Shown here piece after piece: positions 1-10,800 of a DNA stretch of 64,000 bases. The position numbers were made by a program, and so were the translations under genes. Every line of letters starts with the position of its first letter. Position 1 is the first letter of the stretch. The notes beneath the pieces were generated by a model, which saw nothing but the letters and a program-made list of their open reading frames with translations, was not told the DNA's origin and ran no database searches. The DNA is from Acorus gramineus. Taxonomy: Eukaryota; Streptophyta; Magnoliopsida; Acorales; Acoraceae. The stretch is taken from positions 2,542,001 through 2,606,000 of the forward strand of contig JAUJYN010000017.1 in assembly GCA_030737835.1 (NCBI GenBank). The letters run 5' to 3'.

Positions 1-1567
1 TGACAGCAGGTGAGGGGCGGTTAGTTGTTTTTAGCCGCCTAGTGAGAGGCGGCTAGTTGTGTTTAGCAGCCCCAGGACTGGTAGAATTTACCTGTAGGGC
101 GACGGCTAGTCGATTTCAACCATCTGATGGCGGGTGGCTAGTTGGGTTTTGCCGCCCCTGGCCTAGGATAATTTTTTAGATTCCACTGTCTTGCTGTTGC
201 TGAAAGTCTTTGTGAGTGTTTGTTCAACCTTCAAAACCTGTAAAAACATTCTTTCCATGGACCAAGTGTTAAATCTGTCCGGATTGTGCCCCTGCACTGA
301 CTTTCGAGTCCTTCTTGTTCGAATTGTCAAGGGCTACAACCCATCTAAGGTAGTAAAGCAAAGAAAAAAAGATGCGAGAAGCCGCGTTCGGTATACAAAG
401 GAAGGAGGCCTAGGTGACTCAAAGTGTGAGAATGGAAAAGAAACCTCAGGTGTGTATGAGAGTGGGGCAGTTTTCCTTCTCAAATGTGTGTGGAAGGGTA
501 TGAAATGAAAGTAATAGGGGCAATTTTCTTTTGGCATGGGAGTTAATTGTGGTATTTGAGAAAATTGAATGCCTAAATGTTTGGAAAAGGAAAATACAAT
601 CTTATGCATAAGTGTGAGTGACATAAGGGAGCATTTTAATTCTTCAAAGGATCTTTTATGTGGGAGGGCAATGTTTTCAATTTCCTAAAGTAAAAGATGC
701 CATCAAGTCCTTGAAGAGGGGCCCTTGTGGTCACCTATGTCCAAACCAGGATTGTATTTGAAAGGTGTTGGCTTCAGGTGTTAATTTCTCAAGTTCATGG
801 TTCTCAAATGCTTGATCATATTATTCTAAACATGCTGGGAAATCCATGAATGCACCAAGATTTAAGTCAAGTAAGCTTCCTTTAGATAGGCAAGTGTTTT
901 AAGTGAACTCATGTGAGTGTGTGCTGTCGTAAACATAGGAAAAGGTCTATCTTTGGTTGAGATTTTGCCTTTCCGAGTAGACATAGTTCAATTCCAACTC
1001 CATAGCAAGAAATAAAAGGGTCGGGGGTGAATGGGGCTTCCTTTGGAGAAATATTTTAGAATTGTCCCAGTCTGGCATATGTCTTACTTTCTAGGTCCCT
1101 CTGGCTTTCTTCTTTTTACCACTTCTTTATTTGGGTGGAGAGTACAGCCCGCTGGGCGTATACCCGTGTTTTGAGTGGAGAGTACAATCTGTTTGCTTGG
1201 ATGTGTACTAGTATAGCCTTTTGTTCAGCATATACTGTGCGTAAAGGCGTTTGCGCCTGCTAAAATAGAGAGTTTAACCCGTTGTCTAGGTGTTGTTTTG
1301 ATCTTTGGCCTCTCATTGCCTTTGTTTTGTTTTGTTTTGAGGGGGGGGGGGGGTTTTCTGTTTTTCACCCCTGTTCTTTTCTGCTTCCCCTCTAGAAGTG
1401 TTTATATAGTGCCAGAGCCAGTTTTGGGACATATGCTAGGTCCGGGTAATTCCTCATTTTGCCTTTGGGTTGATACGAGTGGGGGCGAGAATAAGGGGAG
1501 ATGCTTTGGGTTTACAAATTTGTCCCAGTCTACAGGGTAGGTAATTTTTCCTTTTATCAGATAAACC
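1..1567. other. Non-coding retroelement-like segment
   Basis: I see no credible gene here; the open frames are short and have no recognisable domain. Positions 1-172 carry several copies of the GGCGGCTAG / CTAGCCGCC motif that also fills the U3 part of the gypsy LTR at 25830-26112, so this is probably part of a related element. Around 1130-1290 a loosely repeated phrase occurs three times (GTGGAGAGTACA twice, then AGAGAGTTTAACCCG). A 13-base G run lies at 1341-1353. Family S copy F begins directly after this segment. The piece could be the 3' non-coding end of the Tat element at 14084-26264, but the matching LTR end (GGGTATCTACA) is not found, so that link is unproven. Confidence 0.4.
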
Positions 1568-4500
1568 TGTCACGCCCCAGGGCGGCCGTCAACGAGACGC
1601 GGCAATATATATAGTATCAGATATCAATACCTAAGGTTAACAAAGACTCCAACAACAACACACAAGATGGCAAGGCAAAGATAAATGATAACTGACTGAA
1701 AAGCGGAAGCATAAGATATCAACAATGTCTGTAAACCAAAAACATTATTACAGACTCGAATACACAATCATTGTCTTGTGAGAGCCAAGTCTAGTCCAAA
1801 TAAAATATAACATGTGCCACATGCACGATTTACAATACATAAAATGACTCTAGAACTGCTGACAGCCTCGCACTCGCCACCCGCCGGACAGAACGCTCCA
1901 CGCACATAAGACCACGCCACAGGGAAGCTCCAGCTCCACGCCCAACACTACCCCTGAAAAGAAACAGTATGCGAGGGGTGAGCTACAAGCTCAGTGAGTG
2001 GCTGGAAACCAATCACCAATACAACAGTTCAATACTAAAGCAATTTTCTTTCAAGGAAAACATGGGTGGAAACCCAATGGATAACAAGGTCACGCGGCGG
2101 CGCGACCAACCTCACCCTCACCCTCACTCCCGGAGGAAGACTCTTGGGACTTTTGGGGAGAGACCATACCGTTGGTCGAAGAGACGCGGAATTACTGGTC
2201 TACACAACACTACTGGATCATCTATATCGCGATAACTGCCCAACGATGTCTCTGAACATTGATACGTAACCGGACCCAACAACTATGGGAACGGATGAAA
2301 AACGAATGGGTCACGTGGCAACGTGACTTCACTTCATCCTCACCCTCACCCCTAAGGGTGACACAAGACTGTTGGAAGAAAACCTTTTGTTCTACACCCT
2401 TCGTCATCCGGTAGCCCTCTCCCGAGTAGCCTCTACCTGGTATACTCCCATGATCAGTACATCTGCCGAACGCATCAGTAGTACCTACAGGTGGGAGCCC
2501 TCTGTCAGGACAGCTTTAACATCGGGTAGCTTCAACGCGGATCCGAAGAAGGGGAGAACGATTCCACGCTCGCAAAAATCATCCGGTAGCCCTCTCCCGC
2601 GTAGCCTCTACCTATCGGCCTTCCACGATCGGTACATCAGCCAGATGCGTACCGCGATACGCATCAGTAGCACTTACAAGTGGTGGCACCCAAACAGGAC
2701 AGCTTCAACGCTGGGGTGTTCGACGCTCGACGATGTCGAGAGGAAGCACCCCACGAGTGCAACGCAAAGCGATGCACTATGGGAAAGTCAACTACGCTCG
2801 ATAATCACATATCGATGATAACGAATACTCTTGGACTCCCACACGAGTGCATCGCTCAAACGCGAGGGGGTTACCTCTGCTCTCACGCAGAAATAAGCCC
2901 AAGGCATATAACCCAACAGGCGGTTCATATACGCGCCTAGCATGGGTAGGCCTAACTTAATGCCAAAGCTACCGGTTTAACAAAACCGATACAACAAATG
3001 AATTCTCCTGAATTCCATTCAAGTGCATCACACGGATGCAAGGGCGATTACATCGCTCGTGCACTAACTAATGAGGTACATCCCGATAGCGGGTCGTACC
3101 CATGCCTATTTCAGATAGGCCTAATTAGTTTTAACATGTGCATATATATAACAGGAGAATCATATCATAGCTATGTGCATGAACCATATGCACAATCATC
3201 TAATAATTGACTATAAGGGTAACCCCTAACATGGATTTACATCATAAACAACAAATCATACAACATGCATACATGGTATGGCCCACTTAAACATGCATAC
3301 ATGGCCATTAATCATATCATGCGTTGGATATCACCAACTTAAAAGGGAAGGGTCAAGCGCGATCTCGCACACTAACAGGTGCATGCCAATATTCCAAACG
3401 AACCTGAGTCGAGTAGGAAATTGCATCTACTTACTCAGTTCGTTCAGAGGGAGAGGGCGAGAGAGAGATCATCATCTCATGAAGTTGGTCATAGCTTTGC
3501 CCCATTAACATGGGTGCAACAACTACACCACGCCCTCGAGTCTTATTGCAAGGGAATATTAGGCATGTGCTCGTTATTAACCCAGACTTAATTATGCTGG
3601 ATATTCCAATTAATATGGTAGGAGTAGTATTACAATACTACCTAAGGCATGCCCTATTCTATACATCCATACACATTACAGAAATACATTCCCATACTAG
3701 AGGGGCGCATGCGATATAGTCATTCATACATGGATACAATGTTATATATGTGTCACTTTTATCCTTCTGGTCACCATTGGAGCATTCTGGTAGTTTTTCA
3801 ACTTTTTCTTTTTTCGATCGGAACCGCTAAAATTTTGGACTTTTAGCTATCATCCTGAGTTTGAGGACTCCGATTGAAAATCTAACTGCATATTATGTGT
3901 TATATATGTGTCACTTTTGACCTTCTAGTAACCATTGGAACATTCTAGCAGTTTTTCAGTTTTTTTCGTTTTCGGTCGAAACTGCTAAAATTTTGGGCTT
4001 TTAGCTATCACCCTGAGTTTGAGGGCTCTGATTGAAAATCTAACTGCATATTATGTGTCCTAGTGCCATTCCAAGCCACTCCTGAAAGTTTCATCGAATT
4101 CCTGTAACGTTTCAGAATTTCACAGTTCTGAAGCGTATCCGGGTTTTGACCGAGCGAGAAGTCATTGGGAGACTTGACTTGGTCAAAGTGGGCCCATGAC
4201 TTGGTCAAATGAGTTTGGCTTTTTGTGTGGTTGGGTTGACTAGGGTCAAACCTAGCTTAAACCTAATTAAACCTAGCCTAATCCTAGTTAGCCTAATCTA
4301 AGTGTGGGGTTACTTATAAGTGAAGCTAAAAATATCTCCCCCCACTATTCATCATCTTCTCCACCCAAATTTCTCTCTCCCCTCTCTCTTTTTCCACCTT
4401 TTGACCTAGCTAGAGGGCTTGGATCCAAAAACTCTAAGAAGAGAAAGGAAAGGTGAGCTCCCGATCTATCCTCCGGTGGTCTCGGATTCGAGTTCCCACG

Positions 4501-5439
4501 TGTATGACCCCCTCTCATACCCTCTTTTCTCCTCTGATTTCAGCCACCTTGAGGGCTGAAGGAGATCTTGGTGGTGGTGGTCCTTGAGGAGGTGTTTCGG
4601 TGCATGGAGAGCTCCCGATCCCCTTCCCTTCCTGTTATATATGTGACACTTTTAACCTTCTGGTAACCGTTGGACCATTCTGGCAGTTTTTCGGGTTTTT
4701 TCGTTTTCGGTCGGAACCGCTAAAATTTCGGGCTGTTAGCTATCGCCTTGAGATTGAGGGCTCCGATTGAAAATCTAACTGCATATTATGTGCCCTGGTG
4801 CCATTCCAAGCCGCTCACGAAAATTTCGTCGAATTCCGGTAACGTTTCAGAATTTCACAGTTCCGGGGCGTATCCGGGTTTTGACAGAGCGAGAAGTCAT
4901 TGGGAGAGTTGACTTGGTCAAAGTGGGCCCATAGACTTGGTCAACCCCTTTTGTTTTTATTTGTGGTTGAGTTGACCCAAGTCAAAACTCACTTAAACCC
5001 TCACTAATCCTTTCTTAGCCTTAATTAAACCTAGTTAGGCTAATCTAAGTGAGGGATTATATTTAAGTGTGAGCTAAAATATCTCCCCACTATTCATCTT
5101 CTTCCCCATTTGATTTTCTCTCTCCCCCTCTCTCTTTTTCCTCCATTAGAGCTAGTTAGAGGGCTTGAACCTTAAAACCCAAAGAAGAGAAAGGTAAGGG
5201 GAGCTCCCGATCTATCCACCGGTGGTTTCGGATTCGAGTTCCGGTGTGTTTAGCCCCTTCTCACCCCCTCTTTTCTCCTCTGATTTCAGCCCCTTTGAAG
5301 GCTGAGGAAGAGCTTGGTGGTGGAGGTCTTTGGGGAGGCATTTCGGTGCACGAAGAGCTCCCGGTTTCCTTCCTTTCCTTCCCTTTCCTTGGGTAAGCCT
5401 TCTTTCCTTCTTTTCCATGTTTAGATGCATGTTAGGAGG

Positions 5440-6290
5440 GTGGGTTTGAGGGCTGGTGGCTGTTGGTGGCTGTTGGTGGTGGTTGGAGGCCATTGGTGGC
5501 CGGTGGGTGGTGGTGGAGTGGCTCGGACAGGGTGGTGGGCTGTCCCGGGTAGGCTGGCAGGCAGCGCAGGCAGTGCTGGCCGGGCAGCGTGGGCGTGCGC
5601 GCGGGCGTGTGCGAGGGCGTGCGCGCGGGTGGAGCTCGGTTCGGGCGCATGCGGGCAGTGGCGTGCGCAGGCAGGCAGGCGCAGGCGGTCAGGCGCAGGC
5701 AGGCAGGCGCAGGTGGGCGAGCTCGCGTTGGGCGCGTGCTGACGGGCGCGCTGGGCACTGTCGGGCGCGCTAGGCGCAGTGCGCGGCGTGCGCGCGGAGC
5801 GCTGCGCAGGGGCGCGTGGACGAGAGGGTGGTGTGTGGGTGCTACGCAGGAGGCGTAGTGTGCGCAGGGCGAGCAGTCGGTGCGAGCGGGAGTGTGAGTG
5901 GGCAGGTGTGCGGGCGCTGCGCTGGGGTGCAGTGCGGGCAGGTGCGCGTGCGGGGCGCTGCGCTAAGGCGCAGTGCGCGCGGGCGCACCCGGGGCTGGAT
6001 GAGCGGGTGGTGCGAGCGGGTGATGCGAGCGGGCGGTGCGCGCGGGGTGCGCGCGGGGCGAGGCGATGTGGCGCACGGTGTGCGGGTGTGCGCGCGGATT
6101 GCTGCGCTGGGGCGCAGTGAGCGCGCGGTGCACCCAGGAGGTCTCGGCAGGGTGTCCGGGCGTGCGGGCTGGGCTCGGCAGGGCGTCTTGGGGCGCGGGC
6201 CGGGGCTCGGCTGTGCGCCCGGGGTGGGTGGCCGTGCGTTCAGCTGCCCGGGAGTTCGGGAATGAGTTGGGGTGCTCGGGCTCGCGTGCG
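5440..6290 (+). repeat. GC-rich, CpG-dense core of family S (copy C)
   Basis: Low-complexity DNA dominated by GCGCGCGGG, GTGCGCGC and GGGCGCAG words, with long alternating purine-pyrimidine runs. Equivalent cores lie at about 8040-8700 (B), 11040-11500 (A), 13140-13440 (F), 19430-19890 (D), 22740-23140 (E), 37540-37930 (J) and 61880-62220 (G). Long open frames on both strands arise only because stop codons are rare in such DNA. The core sits inside the predicted second intron of the family's splice-like unit. Confidence 0.75.
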
Positions 6291-7191
6291 TACAGGCCGT
6301 ATGTACGCTTGTCCGAGTGTTGTGTATTTTTAAGTATTTTTGGATTTATTTATGGATTTTACTCACCGATTTGATTACCCTATCTTGCAGATCTTGACGG
6401 ACGGTCGCGCGACGACCCGACTATCGGTGAGTGGGACAATCCAACCCAGTAGGGAGGCGTATACGCACTTGGGCGTGTACCGTCCTCCCCTGGGGCACCA
6501 TGGATTATATTAACTTGTTGTAATGTGAAATCCATGCAAGCATGAAAAATGTAGAATGCATGCCCCCCTAGACTTGTATGTTAGGGACTTGCACCCTTAG
6601 GCTGTGTAAGAGCCGTGCATCCTGTCACCTTGTTATCATGCTAGGAAGCCTCGGCCTATGCATGTGTCCTACTAGTTTATTTTATTAAATTAAATGCTAG
6701 TATATATTTAATTGCATGCCTTAGATAATATTATAGGGAGGGGCCTTGCGAGGTCAACATTGAGACCCGGGTTAGGGTACTCTGTGTTCCTTGTTTGGTT
6801 GTCGGGATGTCCTATATCGGGACCTCACGCTGCCCTCCCAAGGTTTCTTTCCCAATAATATTATACCCTTGTTATTATTATTATTATGCATGTTCCCCGC
6901 ATCTTGGTTATGCGCCCTGGAGGAATTCTGAAGAATTCATGACATTAGAGTTGTTGAGATGTGTTTGTCAGCGGATCCGAGTGGATCATATGTGATGGAT
7001 TGGCTGATCTGTTCCCTTCGTTGGATCCTTTAGAGACTACCCCGGCGTAGAGAGACTGTCCCGTGCAGGGGCTCCCATCAGTAGGCACCTCCTGATCTTG
7101 GACTCGGACTGTGCTGAATGTGGGAGTGGCCAAACAGCCTACGGAGTGGGGAGAGACTATCGGTGGACCAAGGGTGACCATCAGCCTAGTC

Positions 7192-7400
7192 AGTCCCAAT
7201 ATCCTATGTCACCTATTGAGGGGTGAGGGTGAGGGTGTGGTGGGTTGGCGATGTAGCGACCCACTGGATTGTTAGTCCCAATATCCTATGTCACTTATTG
7301 AGGGGTGAGGGTGAGGGTGAGGGTGAGGGTGTATGGATGTGTATGGATGATTATCACTCCCAATATCCTATGTCACCATATTGAGGGGTGAGGGTGAGGG
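7192..7400 (+). repeat. Tandem GGGTGA modules in copy C
   Basis: Three copies of a module of about 82 bp begin near 7192, 7274 and 7356. Each opens with TCCCAATATCCTATGTCAC and carries a run of GGGTGA units; the longest run is at 7302-7331. Copy number differs among family members: three in D, two in B, one in A. Confidence 0.7.
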
Positions 7401-10400
7401 TGTAGTGGGTTGGCGATAGCGACCCACTGGCCTGTATAGCTGTTGCCATTTTGTGGCTTTTAATAATGTGATTGTGGGTTAATATTATCTGGTGGTTAAT
7501 ATAAATTGTGGGGCATGGGTTGTGCTGTTCACTGAGCGTGTGGCTCACCCCTCGCATAATATTTTTCTCCAGTGTCATCTGAGTCGGATCTGGAGGAAGA
7601 GCTCCCCGAGGGACTTCATCAGTAGCGGAGTAGCGCCACGTCCCGCGAGTATCAGAGGCTATCAGCATCCCTTGTGATTGTATGTATTATATTCCGTGCT
7701 TGGGCACGCGTTTGTATTGTATTTGGATGTCTTTGTATATATTGGCTCTCACAGGACAGTTGATTATGTATCGAGTCTGTAATGTGTTTTGGATTACAGA
7801 TTCAGTCTTTTAGCTTCCGCTATTGGTGTATATATCATGTCAGCCCTGCAATTGTTGTCTGTGTTGTCATTTTAGTTGTTGTGTGAGTATGTTATTGAAC
7901 TCATGTTATTGATATCATATATACACTTGCCGCGTCCCGGGGTCGGCCGACCCTGGGGCGTGACACTTCCTTTCCTCTCCTTGGGTAAGCTCTCTTTCCT
8001 TCCTTTTCTTGCTTAGATGAATGTTAGGAGGGTGGTTTTGAGTATGGGTGGCTGTGGGTGGCGGTGGATGGCCGTTGGTGGTGGTTGGTGGCGGTTGGAG
8101 GCCATTGGTGGCCGTCGGGGAGGTGGTAGGGCTGTCCCGGGTTGGCAGGGCAGCGCAGGCAGGCGCAGGGCTGGGCGCTGTCGAGCTTGCTGGCAGGGCA
8201 GCGCGGACGTGCGCGCGGGCGTGAGCGCGGGTGGAGCTGGAGTGTGCGGCTGCTGCGTGCTGGGCGCCATGCGAGGGCGTGCGCGTGGAGCGCTGCGCAG
8301 AGGCGCAGGGCGTGATGCTCGCGCGGAGCCGCGTGCGGGTGTTGCGCGCAGGAGGCCGTGCGGGGGCGTGCGCGCGGAGCGCTGCGCAGAGGCGCAGGGC
8401 GTGCTGTGCGCGCGCGGTGGGGCGAGCTGGTGGTGCGCGCGGGGTGCGCGCGGGATGCTGCGATGGGGCGCTGGGCGTGCGGGTGTGCGCGCGGGTTGCT
8501 GCGCTGGGGCGCAGTGAGCGCGCGGTGCACCGGTGGGGGGGGGGGGCTCGGCAGGGTGTCCGGGCGTGCGGGCTGGGCTCGGCAGTGCGTCTGGGCGCGC
8601 GGGCCATGGCGCGGCTGTTCGCCTGGGTCGGGTGCCCGTGCATACGGCTGCCCAGGGGTTCGGGAGTGAGTCGGGGTGCTCGGGCTCGCGTGCGTACGGG
8701 CCGTATGTACGTTTGCCCAAGTGTTGTGTATTTTTAGAGTATTTTTGGTGTATTTGTGTATTTTACTCACCTAGTTGATTACCCTGTCTTCCAGATCTTG
8801 ACGGACGGTCGCGCGACGACCCGACTATCGGTGAGTGGGACAATCCAACCCAGTAGGGAGGCGTTATATGCACTTGGGCGTGTACCGTCCTCCCCTGGGG
8901 CACCATAGTCTATATTAACTTGTGTAATATATAATTCATGCAAGCATGATGAATATGTAGTATGCATGCTACCCTAGACTTTGTATGTTAGGGACTTGCA
9001 CCCCTAGGATATGTGTAAGAGCCATGCATCCTGTCACCCTGTTCTCATGCTAGGAAGCCTCGGCCTATGCATGTGTCCTACTAGTTTAATTTGTTAAATT
9101 AAATGCGAGCATATGATTATTAGCATGTCTTAGATAATATTATAGGGAGGGGCCTTGCGAGGTCAACATTGAGACCCGGGCTAGGGTACTCCGTGTTCCT
9201 TGTTTGGTTGTCAGGATGTCCTATATCGAGACCTCATGCTGCCCTCCCAAGGTTTCTTTTCCCAATAATATTATAACCTCTTTATTATTATATATGTTCC
9301 CCGCATCTTGGTTATGCGCCCCGGAGGAATTCTGAAGAATTCAAGACATTAGAGTTGTTGAGATGTGTTGTCGGCGGATCCGAGTGGATCATATGCGTAT
9401 GGATAGGTTGTTCTGTTCCCTTCGTTGGATCCGTGTAGAGACTGCCTCAGCGTTAGAAAGGCTGTCCCATGAAGGGCTCCCATCAGTAGGCACCTCCTGA
9501 TTTGGGACGGACTGTGCTGAATGTGGGAGTGGCCAAGCGGCCTACGGAGTGGAGGAGAGACTATCGGTGGACCAAGGGTGACCAACAGCCTAGTCAGTCC
9601 CAATATCCTATGTCACCATATTGAGGGGTGAGGGTGAGGGTGGTGGGTCGGCGATGTAGCGACCCACTGGATTGTGTAGTCCCAATATCCTATGTCACCT
9701 ATTGAGGGGTGAGGGTGAGGGTGTGGTGGGTCAGCGATGTAGCGACCCACTGGATTGTGTAGTTCCTGCCACTTTGAGGTTTTTTATAATTATTCTGGTT
9801 AATATGATCTGTGATGCATGGGTTGTGCTGTTCACTAAGCGTGTGGCTCACCCCTCGCATATATTATTCTCCAGTGCTATCTGAGTCGGATCAAGAGGAG
9901 GAGTTTCCCGAGTGACCTCAGCAGTAGCGGTGCAGCGCCACATTTCCGTGAGTGTTAGAGGCTATCAGCATCCCTTTTGATTTGTATGTATTGTATTCCG
10001 TGCTTGGGCACATGTTTGAATAATATTTGGATGTCGTTGTATATATTGGCTCTCACAGGACAGTTGATTTTGTATTGAGTCTGTAATATGTCTTTGAGTT
10101 ACAGATTCAGTCTTTTAGCTTCCGCTACTTGTGTATATATCATGTCAGCCTCATTGTTGTCTGTGTTGAAATTGTTGATGTTGTTTAGGGTATATTATTG
10201 ACCTCCTGTTTAGAGTGCTGATATCATATATACACTTGCCGCGTCCCGGGGACGGCCGCCCTTGGGCGTGACATTATGTGTCCTGGTGCCATTTCAAGCC
10301 ACTCGCAAAAATTTCATCGAATTCTGGTAACGTTTCAGAATTTCACAGTTCCGAATCGTATCCGGGTTTTGACCAAGCGAGAAGTCATTGGATGACTTTG

Positions 10401-10800
10401 ACCAAGTCAAGTTTGACCCTTGACTTGGTCAATTGGTTTTGTTTGTTAGTGTGGTTGGGTTGACTAGGGTCAAAGTTCATCTAACTAAACCTAGCTTAAC
10501 CTAATTATTTAGCCCTAAGTGTAAGTGGTGAGTGTGTGTGGTGTGTGTGTGTGACTTAAAGAGGTCCACGCCCAAGAATAGTTCCCCCTCCCTGTTCATC
10601 ATCTTCTCTCTCAGGCTCTCTCAAAAGCTCTCACCTCCCTCTCTTTAAATCCCCCATTTGACCTAGTTAGAGTGTTCAAAAGAAGAAGCCATTGAAGGAG
10701 AAAAGATAGGTGAGGACCCGATCTATCTCTCTATGGTCTTGGATCTCCATTTCCCCTTGGTTTTCCTCCTCTCTTACCTCCTTTTTTCCCCTGTTTTCAG

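Larger units (their letters stand above)
5290..7625 (+). other. Putative spliced reading frame in copy C
   Basis: Predicted blocks are 5290-5392 (103 nt, after TGATTTCAG and before GTAAGC), 6391-6426 (36 nt, after ATCTTGCAG and before GTGAGT) and from 7573 (after TTTCTCCAG) to a TAG at 7623-7625. Joined, the frame is open from codon 4 of the first block, past a TGA at codon 3. It reads LDGRSRDDPTI across the 36-nt block, then SESDLEEELPEG, then stop. The same lengths and frame recur in copies A, B, D and J. No shared start codon is visible and no known domain is recognised. It could be a conserved non-coding spliced RNA instead. Confidence 0.4.
4633..7965 (+). mobile_element. Family S solo-LTR-like copy C, innermost, complete
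   Basis: This is the only uninterrupted copy in the left stack, 3333 bp long. It begins TGTTATATATG at 4633, ends GGGGCGTGACA at 7965, and has a perfect 5-bp duplication CTTCC (4628-4632 and 7966-7970). The order is: a 5' block shared with all copies (4633-5060), a TATA-like stretch (about 5057-5066), a CT-rich leader (5080-5145), a first splice-like pair, the 103-nt block 5290-5392, a GC-rich core (5440-6290), the 36-nt block 6391-6426, the GGGTGA modules (7190-7400), and a 3' block ending at 7965. Being innermost, it is the youngest insertion of the stack. Confidence 0.9.
4544..9915 (+). other. Putative spliced reading frame in copy B (first block split by C)
   Basis: The first block is 4544-4632 plus 7971-7984, again exactly 103 nt once copy C and its duplicated CTTCC are taken out. 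The second block is 8795-8830 (36 nt, LDGRSRDDPTI). The last block begins at 9875 with SESDQEEEFPE and stops early at a TGA (9913-9915). All flanking AG and GT dinucleotides are present. The first block has a TGA at codon 3. Insertion of C into the first block would disrupt any product. Confidence 0.35.
3898..10273 (+). mobile_element. Family S solo-LTR-like copy B, inserted in A
   Basis: TGTTATATATG starts at 3898 and the copy ends TGACA at 10273. The 5-bp duplication TTATG (3893-3897 and 10274-10278) is perfect, and removing B rejoins the family phrase GCATATTATGTGTCCTGG. The copy is about 3.04 kb without copy C. It carries no retroviral domains. Its GC-rich core is at about 8040-8700. Two copies of the GGGTGA-bearing repeat module lie near 9597 and 9680. 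Confidence 0.88.

Noticed and set aside
191..624. Two overlapping open frames near the window start
   Set aside because: About 100 codons each on opposite strands with no recognisable motif; the region looks like non-coding retroelement DNA.
5425..6374. Several open frames of 90-150 codons on both strands in the GC-rich core (also 7915-8778, 10939-11721, 13138-13478, 19254-20102, 22674-23189, 37394-38010, 61681-62222)
   Set aside because: They overlap in many frames at once, consist of Arg/Ala/Gly/Pro-rich low-complexity sequence, and exist because stop codons are rare in such GC-rich DNA. Length and frame are not conserved between family copies.
7302..7331. GGGTGA runs as interstitial telomere repeats
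   Set aside because: The unit is six bases but not the plant telomere unit TTTAGGG, and it sits inside a defined LTR module.
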